NCBI GenBank assembly: GCA_958510825.1
Contig: OY294049.1
Span: 1,116,001-1,180,000, forward strand
Direction of reading: 5' to 3'
Length of the DNA stretch: 64,000 nt
Origin: Brachypterus glaber
Taxonomy: Eukaryota > Arthropoda > Insecta > Coleoptera > Kateretidae
Of this stretch, positions 22,799 through 37,279 are shown one piece after another. Below the pieces are notes generated by a model that did not search any database, was not told where the DNA came from, and saw nothing but the letters and a program-made list of their open reading frames with translations. The position numbers and the translations under genes were made by a program. Each line of letters opens with the position of its first letter. Within the stretch, counting starts at the first letter, position 1.

Positions 22799-25700
22799 GT
22801 AAGTTTACTGTAAAACCCGCATAATATTTTACATTATTAATACTGTAATATTAACAATATAATTCGTGTAAAATTTAAAATTTACTGTAGATACTGTATA
22901 TATTAGGTAAAAGTTATTATAATTGTTATTTTTAGCAATTGTTTTATGCGAAGCTGGGTTGTTTGGTATTACAGCTGGTGCTCATAGGTTATGGTCTCAC
23001 CGTTCATACAAAGCAAACTTGCCTCTTAGACTGATATTAGTGTGTTTAAATACATTTGCATTTCAAGTAAGTTAATGTGATTATAGTACTTGTTTTTAAC
23101 TTGACCAATAAAATTTAAAGTTAGAGTTTTTGTTTTTCGAAATAAAAGTAGAAAAATATATTAGTAGTGAATAAAAACAACGTACAGTGCGGTCCAAAAC
23201 TTACTTTGAGGGGTTAAAATACGGTTGAAATTGAGAATTTTCGTTGTTTCTTTAAAAAAAATCTAACAATTTTCGGAAAATAATTAACTTTATGATGCAA
23301 AACCCTAAATTATACTTTTAAACTAATATTTAAAGATATAAATAAAAATTTACAAAAAAAAAAAACAAAAATCGAAAAGAAAAAATTATTTGCCTTAAAA
23401 TAATGTATCACAAGCCTCTCTATTTGAAAAAAATCTCCCTATGTCTCCTGCCACATTTTAAAATTAAATAAAAATATTAAATATATGCAAAAATAGTATA
23501 AATTGTCTTATTCAAATTTGAAGTCGGTATCTCAAGTCGTTCAAAATTAAGGGGGAAGAAGGTGAGTTTTTGACCGCTCTGTATGACCTATAGTTAAGAA
23601 CAGAACTATTATAATAGCCCTATATTATAATAATAATAGTCGTTATTCTTATCAGCCTTGGTTTGGATCTTATTTTTTAGAACTCTGTGATAGAATGGTC
23701 TCGTGATCACCGAGTCCATCACAAATTTAGCGAAACAGATGCAGATCCTCACAATGCCAAACGAGGTTTCTTTTTTTCACATGTTGGCTGGCTTTTGTGC
23801 AAAAAGCATCCAGATGTAATTGCCAAAGGAAAAGGAATTGATCTGTCCGATTTATATGCGGATCCAATTTTGGCTTTCCAACACAAACACTATTACAAAG
23901 TAATGCCCATTATATGCTTTGTTTTGCCAGTCATCCCACCAATCATCTTCTGGGGAGAAAGTTTTGGCAACTCTTTCTGTATCAACATACTAAGATTTAT
24001 AGTGTCCTTGCATATTACCTGGTTAGTTAATTCTGCTGCTCATTTGTATGGACAGAAACCATATGATAAGTAAGTAAACAAAAAAAAGTTTTTTATAACT
24101 TATAAGTATTAGGAAAATCTATTTTCTTACGACCACCTATGAAAACGAAAAATTTCGTACTGTTTAGGCTTCATGTAAATAAGAGTTAATAACACACCCA
24201 CACAAAATAAAAAAAAGGTCAAGAATTCTTTTGGAGACGATTGTATTCCTATGTATTTTGAGGCGCTGAATCCGAATTTAAGGTCAAAATCATCAAATTA
24301 GTTTTGGAGATAACCGTATAAAAACTTATTTTCCATAATAACGAGTATAAGTAGTAGTAGTAGTAGTAAACGGTGGGTAGGATACAACGCCTGACAAGTA
24401 GGCCCAATGGTCCTTTTTGTCTGCCCCAGGATAACCTACCCAACCTGGTGCCTATCCTCCCTCTTCCTGAATCTACCAGACCTTCTCATGAAGTTCATAA
24501 CATTTGACCAGGCTATGAGGCTCAACTCTTCCGTCGCTAATGTCATCACTCTGAAGATGTCTTGTCTGAGCCTGCCCTAGCCTCACTCCCCTATAAAGTG
24601 GTAGGACGTTTCCTCGTCCATCCCACACCCAGGGCAGGTCGGATCGTTTACCGTCCGCATGAGGCTTAGGTGTCGCATAAGCCCACAGTGTCCCGTAAGA
24701 ACCCCTGTAAGGAGGCTTATGGTTGCTCGGCCCCTTCCTAGTAGCCAGACATACCTAGCTTTCCTTGGAGTGGTCAGGAATTCCTTTGCCTGCCTGCAAC
24801 CGCTAAGCTAGGTCCAGTGTTCTTTAAGTTGACATATAACGAGTATAAAGTTTTTTGAGGTTATCTCCAAAACTAATCGGATGAGGTACTATTTTGACCT
24901 TAAATTCGGATTCAGCGCCTCAAAATACTTTGGAATACAATAGTCTGCAAAAGAGTTCTTGAACTTTTTTTTATTTTGTGTGGTTGAGTAATTATTAGTT
25001 TAGTTGGAAAATTTACATATTCAAAACCGTGAGTTTTTAAATTTAGTTAGAAAACAGTACCAGGTGGCACACTACGCCAAGTGACCTTGCGTATCTATAC
25101 TCAAGCCATCGTCCTAGTTTTCAAAAAGGATAAAAACAATAGCCCTTCGTAAATGAATCACGCTGTGGATAATTACATCCATTAATTAACATTTCGCGTC
25201 AACGAGGCAAAAAGGGATTACACTGCAACTTCTCCGAGGAACCATCATTTTGGGCCCAAAAGAAGACCAGAAGATACCTGGGAAAATACATGTAAGTCTT
25301 TTTTGCCTCACTTATCAAGGTCCTTCGAAAAACACCCCATGGGTCAACATTTTGGTCTCCGAGCCAGAAGGGCTTTGTTTTTGTTCTTTTGGAAAAATTT
25401 ATTTTTTTTTCGCTATTTTCGCCATTTTGTAGTTTTGCTTAAAATTTAAGTTATTGTTTGTTTTTAATTAAATTCAAATTTTTCAATTTTTTTCTATACG
25501 GTAAAATTCTAAAATCACGTACTTTTGAAAAATACATGTATTACGTACATCTAGTTTATTTTTAATTGAACTCAAAATTTTCGCTTTTTTTATTATATTC
25601 TAAAATTCAAAAATTGAAAGTATTACGTACTTTAAATTCAAAATTTACGCTTTTTTACTATACGGGGTGTATTTTAAATAGCGTAGGAAATTTTAACAGG

Positions 25701-28700
25701 TGATTCTACATGATAAAATATGACAAAAAGTTCCTATAAACATATGTCTAAAAATGCTTCATAAGGGAGCTACGCCCCTTTGAAATTGGCTAAAAAAATC
25801 GGTTTTTATTTAATAACTCAGGAACCCTTTGAGATATATTAACGAGGTTTTGCACGTGAATTAATCCTAATAAGGCCCATCTTTGTATGTCATTTTCACT
25901 TATTTAAACCAGGGGTGTGCGTGTAGTGAAGTTGAAAATTCGATCACTAATTTAGTGATGTGGTATATAATTCGGTTATAGCCGTGCGGTTAATTATAAC
26001 TTTCATTATAACTTACTCATTTAGGTTGGCCATCTAATCTTCTGTCATATTTAAAGTATACCCGAGCGGAGAATATACTTAACCACTTATCACTTTATTC
26101 GGGAGCGGGTTTTCTAGAGAGACGGCGCTTTGGAAACAGAGTAAAACAATTTCTTCTTAACTTAAGAATAATATATTAAATAAATGTGAATAAATTCTTC
26201 AAGAACATGAAAGATCAATTCTTACTTCTAAGTCCTATTTTTATGCAAAGCCCTTAAATTCTAAATTCCATTATATATTATTTTCCATTAATACTTCTAA
26301 ATTAAAACATACTATGTTTGAAAGCCCAACTATTCGCAATCATTTTCAAATCTCATTTTATCTTACACATTTTTCTTAGTGTATATTAAAACTGGTTCGT
26401 ATAAGTCATTTAAATTATTTTACAAAATATTTTTCAAAGTTAATTAATATTCGTCAAAATTTCTATCAGTGTTCAAACTATCAATACTTATAAGTGTCCA
26501 AAATTATTTCTATGTCTGAAAATACGAGTCTCAAAGTTTTAAAACTATTTTTAATTCAAGAATAAATCTCAAAATAAATTCTCACAGAAACTACATTTTT
26601 ACTTTTGAATTTTACATAGTGACACCCTGAATAAAACTGAATAATTATGAATCTTTTCATGAGTTTATATACCCAATAAGAAGGTCACTAGTTAAATTTA
26701 TTTGACAATGCTATTAGCGCAAAATATCTACAAAGATACCGCGCATATTTAATTACCCCGACAAAAGAGTTTCAGTCTCATCAATTTGCAAACTAATTGC
26801 TATTTCTGACATCTGAAACGATCATTTTAACCATAAATTAAATTTGTATAAATAATTTGGACTACTAGACAACTTTTAAGTTATACCGACAAGAATTACC
26901 GAGGAGGGGTCCGATGTAATTTAGGTCAAACCGGACTTTACCGAAGCCGAATCTCGTGAAGCCAGATTGTATCATAGCGCAATATTAAAGAAATATTATT
27001 TTAAAATTTTAACAACATATAAAATATTCAGATCATAACATAGCTCTCCCCCTAATTTTTGAAAAATGATAAGCATTTTTCAAAAAGAAAATGTGCAACA
27101 TTTTCCTGTTCGGTTCTTGCTTAAGTTGGAATTTCAAAACACATTACAAAGACCAAAAACCTATATCTAAATCATAAGAACAACTAAAACATTACTTTTA
27201 AGAACAACAAGTTATATCTTCCTTATACGTTTTATAGTTAATAATTTACATTATTACTTACATAAACTTTACAATAGGCATCTCTATTTTATTCATTATA
27301 CCATAAACTTTAATAAAAAAACTCTTTACTACGTGTTGACAAACTTGCTAAGTTATATAGTTAATAATATGCAATATTATACAACTTTAATAACTGCAAC
27401 TTTGCACACTTAAAAAAAAAAAATTATACCATTAAAGAATAACCCCTTACATATTTCAACAAAAATAAAGTTCAATATTCATATAGCCACTTATTGGACT
27501 ATTTAGAATCATTCGTTACTTACTATATTCGAAATATCCCTCGTATTGATACAACTTCTACTACTTCTCCGAGAATCTCTAACTCATTTTAAAAATAAAT
27601 TCATTTATTTCAAAAAAAAATACTATAGTATTCGCAAAATTTATTGCGACCAACCCCACTCACTATTTGTCGACTATTATCGGTGCCTATTTCATACTTC
27701 ATAAAATACTACCCCTTTTTTTTTTTAGTTTTGAAACAAAAATTCATTCCTCCACTTGGGTAACATCACGGCTCCTGTCACCAGGTTACATGGCAATTTT
27801 CTTTGGTAACTGCAAATTATTGCGAATTAACCAAGACTGTTTGGTTCTGTGTTAAAAACACTACCTAACCCCCTGATTTAAAGTTTGAGTCTTTACTTAA
27901 TTGTAATACTTTTTGTCAAATTTCTTACTATTTCCAGATTTTAATAATCGTACTATCGTAATACTATTTGCGAAATTTTGCGCAAATTTTCGTAAATTTC
28001 TTACAAATTTTTCAAAAACCCAAAACTCCAAATATGCACCATTTTATAACTTCCACTTTTGCTTAAGTAGCAAATTTAAAAACATAAAGGACTATGTCCT
28101 TCTTCAAACTTTTCATGTAACAACTAAGTGATACTTATTATAACACCAATTTCTCGGACCTTTAATATAATACGTCAATATATTATACTCCCAACTCGAT
28201 ATTTAACTTTACGTAACGTATCCCTCTAATATCCTAACTTTCTACGTAAATTCCAAGATAAATCCAAATAAAAATAAGCCTTCATTGCAATGAATCGCAG
28301 GCGTTCTCAAGTTATCATATAAATGCTTTGAGACAGAATAAGTTTATTTGATTTACTTTAAACTACGTTAAGCTGTTTAACGATATATTACGCTTTTTTT
28401 TTACCAACTGGTTAATTATTTTTTTTACATAACATAACCCTCATAACCCTCATATATTTCAAACTTTTACGTAAATCATAATAAAAATCATCCTACATTG
28501 TAGGCGTTATTGTAATAACTTTTCTGAAATCTTTCCGATATTTTATTTTATTTACACTCTATATTACTATAGGCAGAAAGACTACGTTAGCCTTCTGAAA
28601 GTAAAAGCTTAATAAATATATTTATTAGTTACATATATGCGATATACGCACACCTTTTATACGATATTTCGAATTCACCAAAAAAAAATACTAAAAAACA

Positions 28701-31700
28701 AAACATAACTCATTATTGATCTTATTTTTGTTTATGCATATGTTTCACCCATTACACCAAAAATTGTACTTTCATTACAAAACATTACTAGTATTTTAAT
28801 ATACCCAACCAAAATAAATTTAATAATATATAACTTGCTGACTTAATTTATTTTTGAACTGGACGTTTAAAACCTTTAATAACCTTTAACCTTAGTTTTT
28901 TTTTACAACAAAAAACTGTTACATACATTTTTAAATCAGTGCAACTTGTTTTTAACCTTTCTTTACAGAAAAACTATCTTTGTTGTAATTTTCATCAAAA
29001 AAACTGGCTTTCCCTATTTTTACAAACATTTAAATGGGAAAGCAACATATGTGACAATATGTGACTATCTATCTCTTTGTGCAATAAATATCTTGCCTAA
29101 ACAAAATAAAGTCATATTAACCAACGATAAAACTGCAAATTCCATAAAAAAAATAATTAAATACACGGAGAAAAATATAGTTACGTTCAGTTTGGCCAGT
29201 ACTGAACAAACAGTATTTTTCCATAAAACTGTAGGTTTTCTCAGATTATACTAAACAAATTCGCTTTGACTTAAAATTATTTTTAAAAAACTATAGACTG
29301 AAATTAAGAACAAAAACAAAATATTATTTCGAAAAAAAACAAAGAAACAACCTGAGAAAATAACAAAAAATACTCATCACGTTTGGGGTAGCTAATCCCA
29401 TACGAATAAATACTTTTTTTTATAAACTGATTATTCACATCTTCAATAAGATAGATAAAATTGTTTTATAAATATACTAAGATAAAAAATGAAGTCACAA
29501 AATAAACCATTAAATTTTCAAATCGTAAACACTATTAATTTTTATTACATAAACACTTTCAAAGACCCAGCGTGCACCTGTGGGTGAAGAGAGACTTACG
29601 TATATCCTATACACTGAAAGCAACATTACAAAATTATAATAAAGTGGTTCTTAAAATATTTTTTTTTTATAATAACAAAAAATCAGAAATCAACTAAACA
29701 TTTTTCAAGATATTTAAACTAAATCCAAGTAGGCATTCCTTACATATAAAACCTCGATATTTTTTTGCTAATTTTTAAACATTTTGTTTAAATTTTCACA
29801 CTGAATTATAATAAAAAAAAATTAAATATTTCTGTTTCCATTAAAATAACAATCAAATTCCAGTTTGAAAAAAAAAAAATAATTAATACATGATAATCGT
29901 TAGAAAAAAATCATACTAGGTACACTTAATAAAAAAAATAAATATTTCTATAAAATAAAATTTAAAATTTAGTTTTCAAGAAAAATTTAATGAATTATAA
30001 CCCTTAGAATAAAAGATAAAAAATTATGCTGTAGATATACGTTAATAATAAAATATCAAATTTAAATTTCCCAAAAAAAAAATAATAATAAAATAAAAAA
30101 AAATATTTATTTAAAAAAAATATTACTTAAAAAGAAATTCTACTATTTAATGAAAAAAAAAATCATACTATAAGTTCCAAAAAGTAAAAAAAAAATTCTG
30201 AGAATAATTATAATTATTGTACGCTTTAATAAAAATATCATTTAAAAAAAAAAATTAATAAAATACAAACCTAAAAAAAAAATAATTACGTTTTTCTTTA
30301 AGTACGCTAAAAAAAAATATCGAAAAAATAAAAAAATCCTGGAAAATTATTCCATTAAATAAAATAAGGTACACGCTAATGAATAAAACTAAATATATAT
30401 TTTCTTTCCGTCCAGTTCAAATGAAAATTATCAAATAATCTAAACCTAACCTGACAAAGAAAAAATACTATTGAAAAAATATTTCCCAAGTATCAAATCG
30501 TATTTTTATACTTTATTTTAAAGACAAAAAATTCTACCATTGTAATATAATTGAAACTAAAAAACCAAAAACTGAACAAAAAACACTTATAATTTCCAAA
30601 AAATTTAAATACGATTTCATACTTTACAAAACTACAACGAAAAACTTGAGAAAAAACATACCAACATTTTTGAAAAAAAAAAAAATAATAATTTTTCCCT
30701 TCAATTTATATTTTGCTATAGGCCATAAAATTCTGCAATTTTTGCAAAATATCACCCTTCTTCCATTTTCATGATGCGGCCATTTTTTTTATGTTTATCA
30801 GCTTTTCCAAAAATCTCCTTGCCTTTTCTGCCATTATTTAAGTTTCTGAAGTGTCTGTTCCCTTAGCCTATTTTTGATTTTAAGCAAAAATAATCCAGTC
30901 TCACATCAAAAACGATTTTTTAAATTTATTTCTCATAAAAAATAAAATCATTCATATTACCGACTCTTTTGTCATAATTTCGTTTCTTATTTGATTTTTT
31001 TTTTATTAATTACTTCTGCACAAAAATCGCTTTTGTCCCGTATGACTTGAACACCATTGTAGTAAAGTGGTTTTTTACTATTAAATATTTTTCTACTAAT
31101 GATGTGATATATAATTCGGTTATAGCCGTGCGGTTAATTATAACTTTCATTATAACTTACTCATTTAGGTTGGCCATCTAATCTTCTGTCATATTTAAAG
31201 TATACCCGAGCGGAGAATATACTTAACCACTTATCACTTTATTCGGGAGCGGGTTTTCTAGAGAGACGGCGCTTTGGAAACAGAGTAAAACAATTTCTTC
31301 TTAACTTAAGAATAATATATTAAATAAATGTGAATAAATTCTTCAAGAACATGAAAGATCAATTCTTACTTCTAAGTCCTATTTTTATGCAAAGCCCTTA
31401 AATTCTAAATTCCATTATATATTATTTTCCATTAATACTTCTAAATTAAAACATACTATGTTTGAAATCCCAACTATTCGCAATCATTTTCAAATCTCAT
31501 TTTATTTTACACATTTTTCTTAGTGTATATTAAAACTGGTTCGTATAAGTCATTTAAATTATTTTACAAAATATTTTTCAAAGTTAATTAATATTCGTCA
31601 AAATTTCTATCAGTGTTCAAACTATCAATACTTATAAGTGTCCAAAATTATTTCTATGTCTGAAAATACGAGTCTCAAAATTTTTCTAAGTTTTAAAACT

Positions 31701-34700
31701 ATTTTTAATTCAAGAATAAATCTCAAAATAAATTCTCACAGAAACTACATTTTCACTTTTGAATTTTACATAGTGACACCCTGAATAAAACTGAATAATT
31801 ATGAATCTTTTCATGAGTTTATATACCCAATAAGAAGGTCACTAGTTAAATTTATTTGACAATGCTATTAGCGCAAAATATCTACAAAGATGCCTCGCAT
31901 ATTTAATTACCCCGACAAAAGAGTTTCAGTCTCATCAATTTGCAAACTAATTGCTATTTCTGACATCTGAAACGATCATTTTAACCATAAATTAAATTTG
32001 TATAAATAATTTGGACTACTAGACAACTTTTAAGTTATACCGACAAGAATTACCGAGGAGGGGTCCGATGTAATTTAGGTCAAACCGGACTTTACCGAAG
32101 CCGAATCTCGTGAAGCCAGATTGTATCATAGCGCAATATTAAAGAAATATTATTTTAAAATTTTAACAACATATAAAATATTCAGATCATAACATGCGAA
32201 ACGGGGGGCCTTATCAGTTTTTTGTCCCAAACTTTTTTCTGTGTAACTTTTTTGCAATTTTATTTTTGAAATATGATTCCTCAGGACGAAAAATTAAATA
32301 CTAAAATGTCGAAAACCAAAATTTTAATGCAATGTTATTCTACATCAAAAACTAAGAAAAAAAGTTTCCATACATGTAGGTCGAAAAACCGCTTTTAAAG
32401 CTACCATAGCCCTTTAAAAATGGTGCATATTTAGGAGACCATAGCCCATTAGGATTGATTTTTGGAAGTACCTGTATATGAGGTTTTTTTCTTAGGTTTT
32501 AATTTATATTCGCCCTGCATCATTAAAATTTTGGTTTTCAACATTTTAGTATTTAATTTTTCGTCCTCGAACCGTGGAATTTCACCTTCAAATGATTTTT
32601 TCTCGAAAACGGTTAATCCTACAGTATTACAACAAGAGTACCTTTTTTTATGTATTTTGATCTGATAAATTATATTTCAAAAATAAAATTGCAAAAAAGT
32701 TACACAGAAAAAAGTTTGGGACAAAAAACTGATAAGCCCCCCCCCCCGTTTCGCACACCCCTGGTTGAAATAAGTACATGAAAATAACACATAAAAACGG
32801 GCCTTGGTAGGATTAGTTGACGTGCAAAACGTCGTTGATATATCTCAAAGGGTTCCTGAGTTATTAAATAAAAACCGATTTTTTTAGCCACTTTCAAAGG
32901 GGCGTAGCTCCCTTATGACGCATTTTTAGACATATGTTTATAGAAATTTTTTGTCATATTTTATGATGTAGAATCATTTGTTAAAATTTACGATGCTATT
33001 TTAAATACACCGTGTATGTGTGTGGTGCGGCGAAAAGGTATATTAGCGTCAAAAAGTAGATTTCGAGAAAAATGAGTTTGAAGTTAGGGTAAATTGAGGA
33101 TGTAATTTGGTTTAATATACATCAGTTACAGCTGCAGTTATTTTTTTAAAGACTAATTCAACCATCCTAATTACGAAAATAGTAACCACTCTATGCGGAA
33201 ATGCACCGTTCTCCCGTGGTCGACAAAATACTTTTTATTATTTAAATACAATTTTTAAACCTTTTTTAGTTATTTATGGTTCATATCGGCCCAATATCGG
33301 TATCGGGTCGTTTTCTGAGTCAAAGATTACAAATTTTTAAAACCTTTTCCAATTTCTTTATTTTTTTGTCACAAATTAATAAAATTTTGCAAGTTTATCT
33401 TAGAAGGGTGTATCTAATTACTTTATGTGCAAAAAATAAAATATTTTATACGGCGTTCAAAATAAATATTCAAACTTTTGGATTTTTAAACATAAAAAAC
33501 TCTATTCTTTTAAATTCAATGCTATTATTTTACTCGTTTGTAGAATTAAATTCTACATAAAATGATATACGATACTTTATAGATCCGTTTAGCGGTTTTT
33601 AAAATAATTGAGTTTAAAAAAATAAAGTTTACAATATGAATAATTGTATTTTATTTTTTTAATAAAAAGGCCGTGGAATTTTTTAAAACAATTTTCACAC
33701 TAGGATAATAATTTTGGTAAAATAAGTCATTTAAAAAAAACAACTAACCTGTACTCGACGCTAATGAGCACCAACTCAAATACCCGAGTCCGTCAATGAG
33801 TTGACTCCATTAACGTATTGGTTTAAGCGCTATCCACAGGCTTGCATAACCATAAGACATAGCTTAGAACGACACCGTGATTGGCTTAACATGCCGTCAT
33901 ATGTGCAGACTTATACGTTATGTTATATCGACCGAGTCGTCTTCGTTGAGACACCCTGTATAAGAACGATAACCCAATGACTCTAATAGCTCTATGTAAT
34001 CGATGTTAAATTAGGTTTCGAAATGTCAATATTGATATGGCCCACAAAAATCTCAATGTATTGTTTGGGAATAAATGAAAGAGACTGTGATATATCTTCA
34101 ATATATTTATTTTCATCGCAATCATAGACTCTATAAGAAGCTGTTTAACCAAATGAAACATTATTGCAGTTAAAAACCAATCTAATTAAGTTTGATTCCC
34201 TAAGTTTAATTAATTCTGAAATCGGATAAGGATTCATTAACATAAACCAAAAGGCCATCATTCTTATTAAAGGACTACGCACAAACCTTGTGGGTTCTGG
34301 CCCCGGTTAAATTTAATAAAATTTTAATATGTTATAAAACTTTCTGATAAATAGTGTTCACGGACACAAAGCTCTAAGTCTTATAGATTTTCCTCCCCAG
34401 GCCTCTAAACTTGGCAATAATTGAATATTTTTTTTGATATAACTTATTAACGAAAAAAGATATTGAGATGGGACTTTCACCAAAATACTTTATTAATTAA
34501 TTCTTTATTTTTAAGGTCAGTGCCTTCCGAAAAAGGGCTTTATTTTTTTAAATATAATTTTTATATATTTTCTTGGACTCCAATGACTTTTCTGAACGTT
34601 TTAAGTTGTAAACAACGTTGCGAATCTTTGCTTTACAACATTTGACTAAGTTTATATTTTATTTAAAAAGTTGCATTTTTTACTTACGCTACTGCTTAAA

Positions 34701-37238
34701 AAGTAAAGATAGATTTAGGGCTTTTTTACTTATACAGGTTACAATACTTCAGTAACAATCTAGAAATGATTTATTAATACATTTTTTTTAATACACAAAA
34801 AAGTTTTGTAAGGAAATAGACAAAAAAAAAATGAAAAAATCATTTTTTTTTAGAAACAGTTAAAATCGCTAAAATTAAAAGGTGTTATAGCTCTTCCTTA
34901 CTGATCAAAAGTCTCAATAGACACGAAACTCTAAGTGCAATAGTTTTTTTTTGCTAGAGCTAATTGATATTGAAAGTTTGTAGTTTTTTTTTATATATAA
35001 CTTCTAAACAAGAAATAATATTGAGATGGTTACTGAAACATAAATTCTTAAAATAACCTATATTTTATTTTTATATCAGTAGTGTCCCCAAAATTGGTAA
35101 TTTTTTGTTATAGATTAGCTGCAAAATTAATAGGACACTGCTCAAATCACGTGTTAGTTATAAAAAATGTTCTTTAGTTTAATTTAATTAGTGAAGTTAC
35201 AAAAGTTACAAAAAATTCAGTTTCATTTTCTGAGTACTGATATCTTTTTTTATCGAATGGGATGGTCTTACACAACAACTAATCCGCATTGGGTTTTGTC
35301 ATCTGTAATATTTTATTAACATGTTTTTTTGCTTTGTTCCGGGTCAGAACAGAGTTCTCTTGCCACGATAATGATTTTCTTTGTCTTAATATATGTATTT
35401 GGTGATGTTGTCCTTTGTAGGACCATAAAGTGAAGTTTTAATTGGGGGGAATCTTTATTTTTGATGTCGGCTTTTCCTGTCCTCAGTATTATTGTGCTGT
35501 GCTGTGTGCTGACCAAAAAATAAAACAGATCCTTTCAGACCTTTTTTTTCCTAAAAATAAAATTTACATGGAGTGAATTGGGACGTTACATTTAAAAACT
35601 TGAGTTAAAAATTGAATGAATAAAACATAAAAATAAATAAATAAATAAAAAACTGGATATAATTAAAAAGTGTAAAGGGGACAGAACAATTTGATAAAAA
35701 GACATTTGTGATTAGAATAAAAAATAAGAGTACATATAGTTTATTAAAATTCATTACCGAGGGCTGTTGCCCCCAAGGTTGATAAAACCCGTCCCCTCTG
35801 GTTTAGGGTGGGTTATATATAAAATTTGTAACGTTTTTTGGTCTTTTGTATTTGGCTCTCCGGTCAGGGAGATAATCAATGGCTTGTCTTAAAAGTTCGC
35901 TAGGGTGGCTCTCCGCCCGTTCAAAGTGTTTCTCTGCTAGAACCTTAAGGTGTTCTAGAGTTGGAATGTTTAGATCTCTCCTGATAACTTCATTGCGGAC
36001 AAACCAAGGTGCGCCGACGGCAAACCTCATGGCCAGGCCTCAAGGCGCTTCAGATACGTGGGCGCGGCGTAGGCGCAGGCGCTACAGGCGATTTGATGCA
36101 CAGTATCTTGGTATTAATTGACATTTGGTTGCCGGCTAGTAGAGGGCGCAGTTTGTATACTAGCGCCCTACCTTTATTCGCGTTGTTGTCGATATGCTTT
36201 TTCCAAGTGAGAGACTTGTTTTATGTAATACCAAGATACTTCACATCTTCCCTCCAGGGGATAGTTTCCCCCATCAGTTCCAGTCTCGCCGGTGGCCTGA
36301 TGCGCCTTCTGGTTATGAATATGGCTTGAGTTTTTGTTGGGTTGACCTTTATTGGCTAAAGGTCACACCAATCTTCCACCGCGTCCAGAGTTGTCTGAAG
36401 TGCCCTGATGATCATTTCGGCGTTTCTTGATCTGGTGAGAAAGTAAGTATCGTCCGCATACTGGCCGTTAAGGACGTTTGGCGTCCTTGGTAGGTCCGCG
36501 AAGTATATCAGGAAGACAAGGGGCGCGAGAACCGAGCCCTGAGCGACGCCAGAGAGTATATCCCTGATCAGAGAGACAATTTTGCCAATTTTCACCCTAA
36601 ACCTTCGGTTTTTGAGAAAGGACCAAATGAGTTTTATCCACCTTAGGGGGAAGCTGAATATTTTTAAGTTTTTATATAACTCCTGGATGCCAAACCCTGT
36701 CAAAGGCTTGTTGTTCATCCGGGAGCCTGTGGCGTCTTTTCTATTTAAGCTCTCGGTAATGAGTTCCGTCGTGCGTAGGAGTTGGTCTGAGGTGCCATAA
36801 TGCTGTCTGAACTCGAATTGGGTATCGGGTAGTATCCCTGACGCGTTTTGCAATGACTTTTTCAGCTATTTTTGAGAGGGAGGGTAGGAGGCCTTTGGGT
36901 CGGTAATTTTTGGTTGCTTTTAGTCCAAGTCGAAAATCAAAAGCATAAATAAACTGATCTGATGCCTTTTTGAACATATTTATTCTAAAACTCTACTTCT
37001 TGTAAAAAGATATTAAATTCACTGACATTTAGGTAAATGGTTTTATGCAATAATCCGTTAACCGTTAACAAAAAATGTAATTAAAATAATATATTAAGGG
37101 GCTTTCCATAAAGTATATCACGCAAATTGACCAAAATTCGTACATTTCATACCCCGTTTCTCGCGTTATTAAAGCCTGTAAGGATTTCATATTTTGGTTA
37201 CCCCCCCCCCTAAATAGGGATGTTAGGGGGTAACCAAA

Positions 37239-37279
<41 letters not shown>

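Larger units (their letters stand above)
25922..32194. mobile_element. Non-coding LTR retrotransposon (LARD-like)
   Basis: Two direct repeats of about 1.12 kb (25922-27040 and 31059-32194) begin TG and end CA. TGCG lies on both sides (25918-25921 and 32195-32198) and restores the host sequence GTGTGCGAAACGGGG. These are LTRs with a 4 bp target duplication. The 4.0 kb interior has no gag, protease, RT or integrase frame. It is therefore non-autonomous and resembles large retrotransposon derivatives. I could not identify a primer binding site or a purine tract. Confidence 0.8.
25661..33014. mobile_element. Palindromic TIR element, host of the LTR insertion
   Basis: Left part 25661-25921 and right part 32199-33014 form one element of about 1.08 kb when the LTR element is ignored. 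Ends: TACGGGGTGTATTTTAAATA against the complement of CACGGTGTATTTAAAATAGC. TA lies outside each (25659-25660, 33015-33016). The arms are long: the TTATCAGTTTTTTGTCCCAA block near 32210 recurs reversed near 32715. No coding capacity. Confidence 0.75.

Noticed and set aside
28946..29254. 102-codon frame inside the LTR element
   Set aside because: Composition follows AT-rich sequence (F, K, I, N, T); no gag, RT or other motif.
25922..32194. Considered as an endogenous retrovirus
   Set aside because: No gag, pol or env trace of any kind; only LTR-like repeats and a 4 bp TSD.
33276..33560. 94-codon frame in the desaturase intron
   Set aside because: Hydrophobic low-complexity peptide expected from T-rich sequence; no splice signals or homology recognised.
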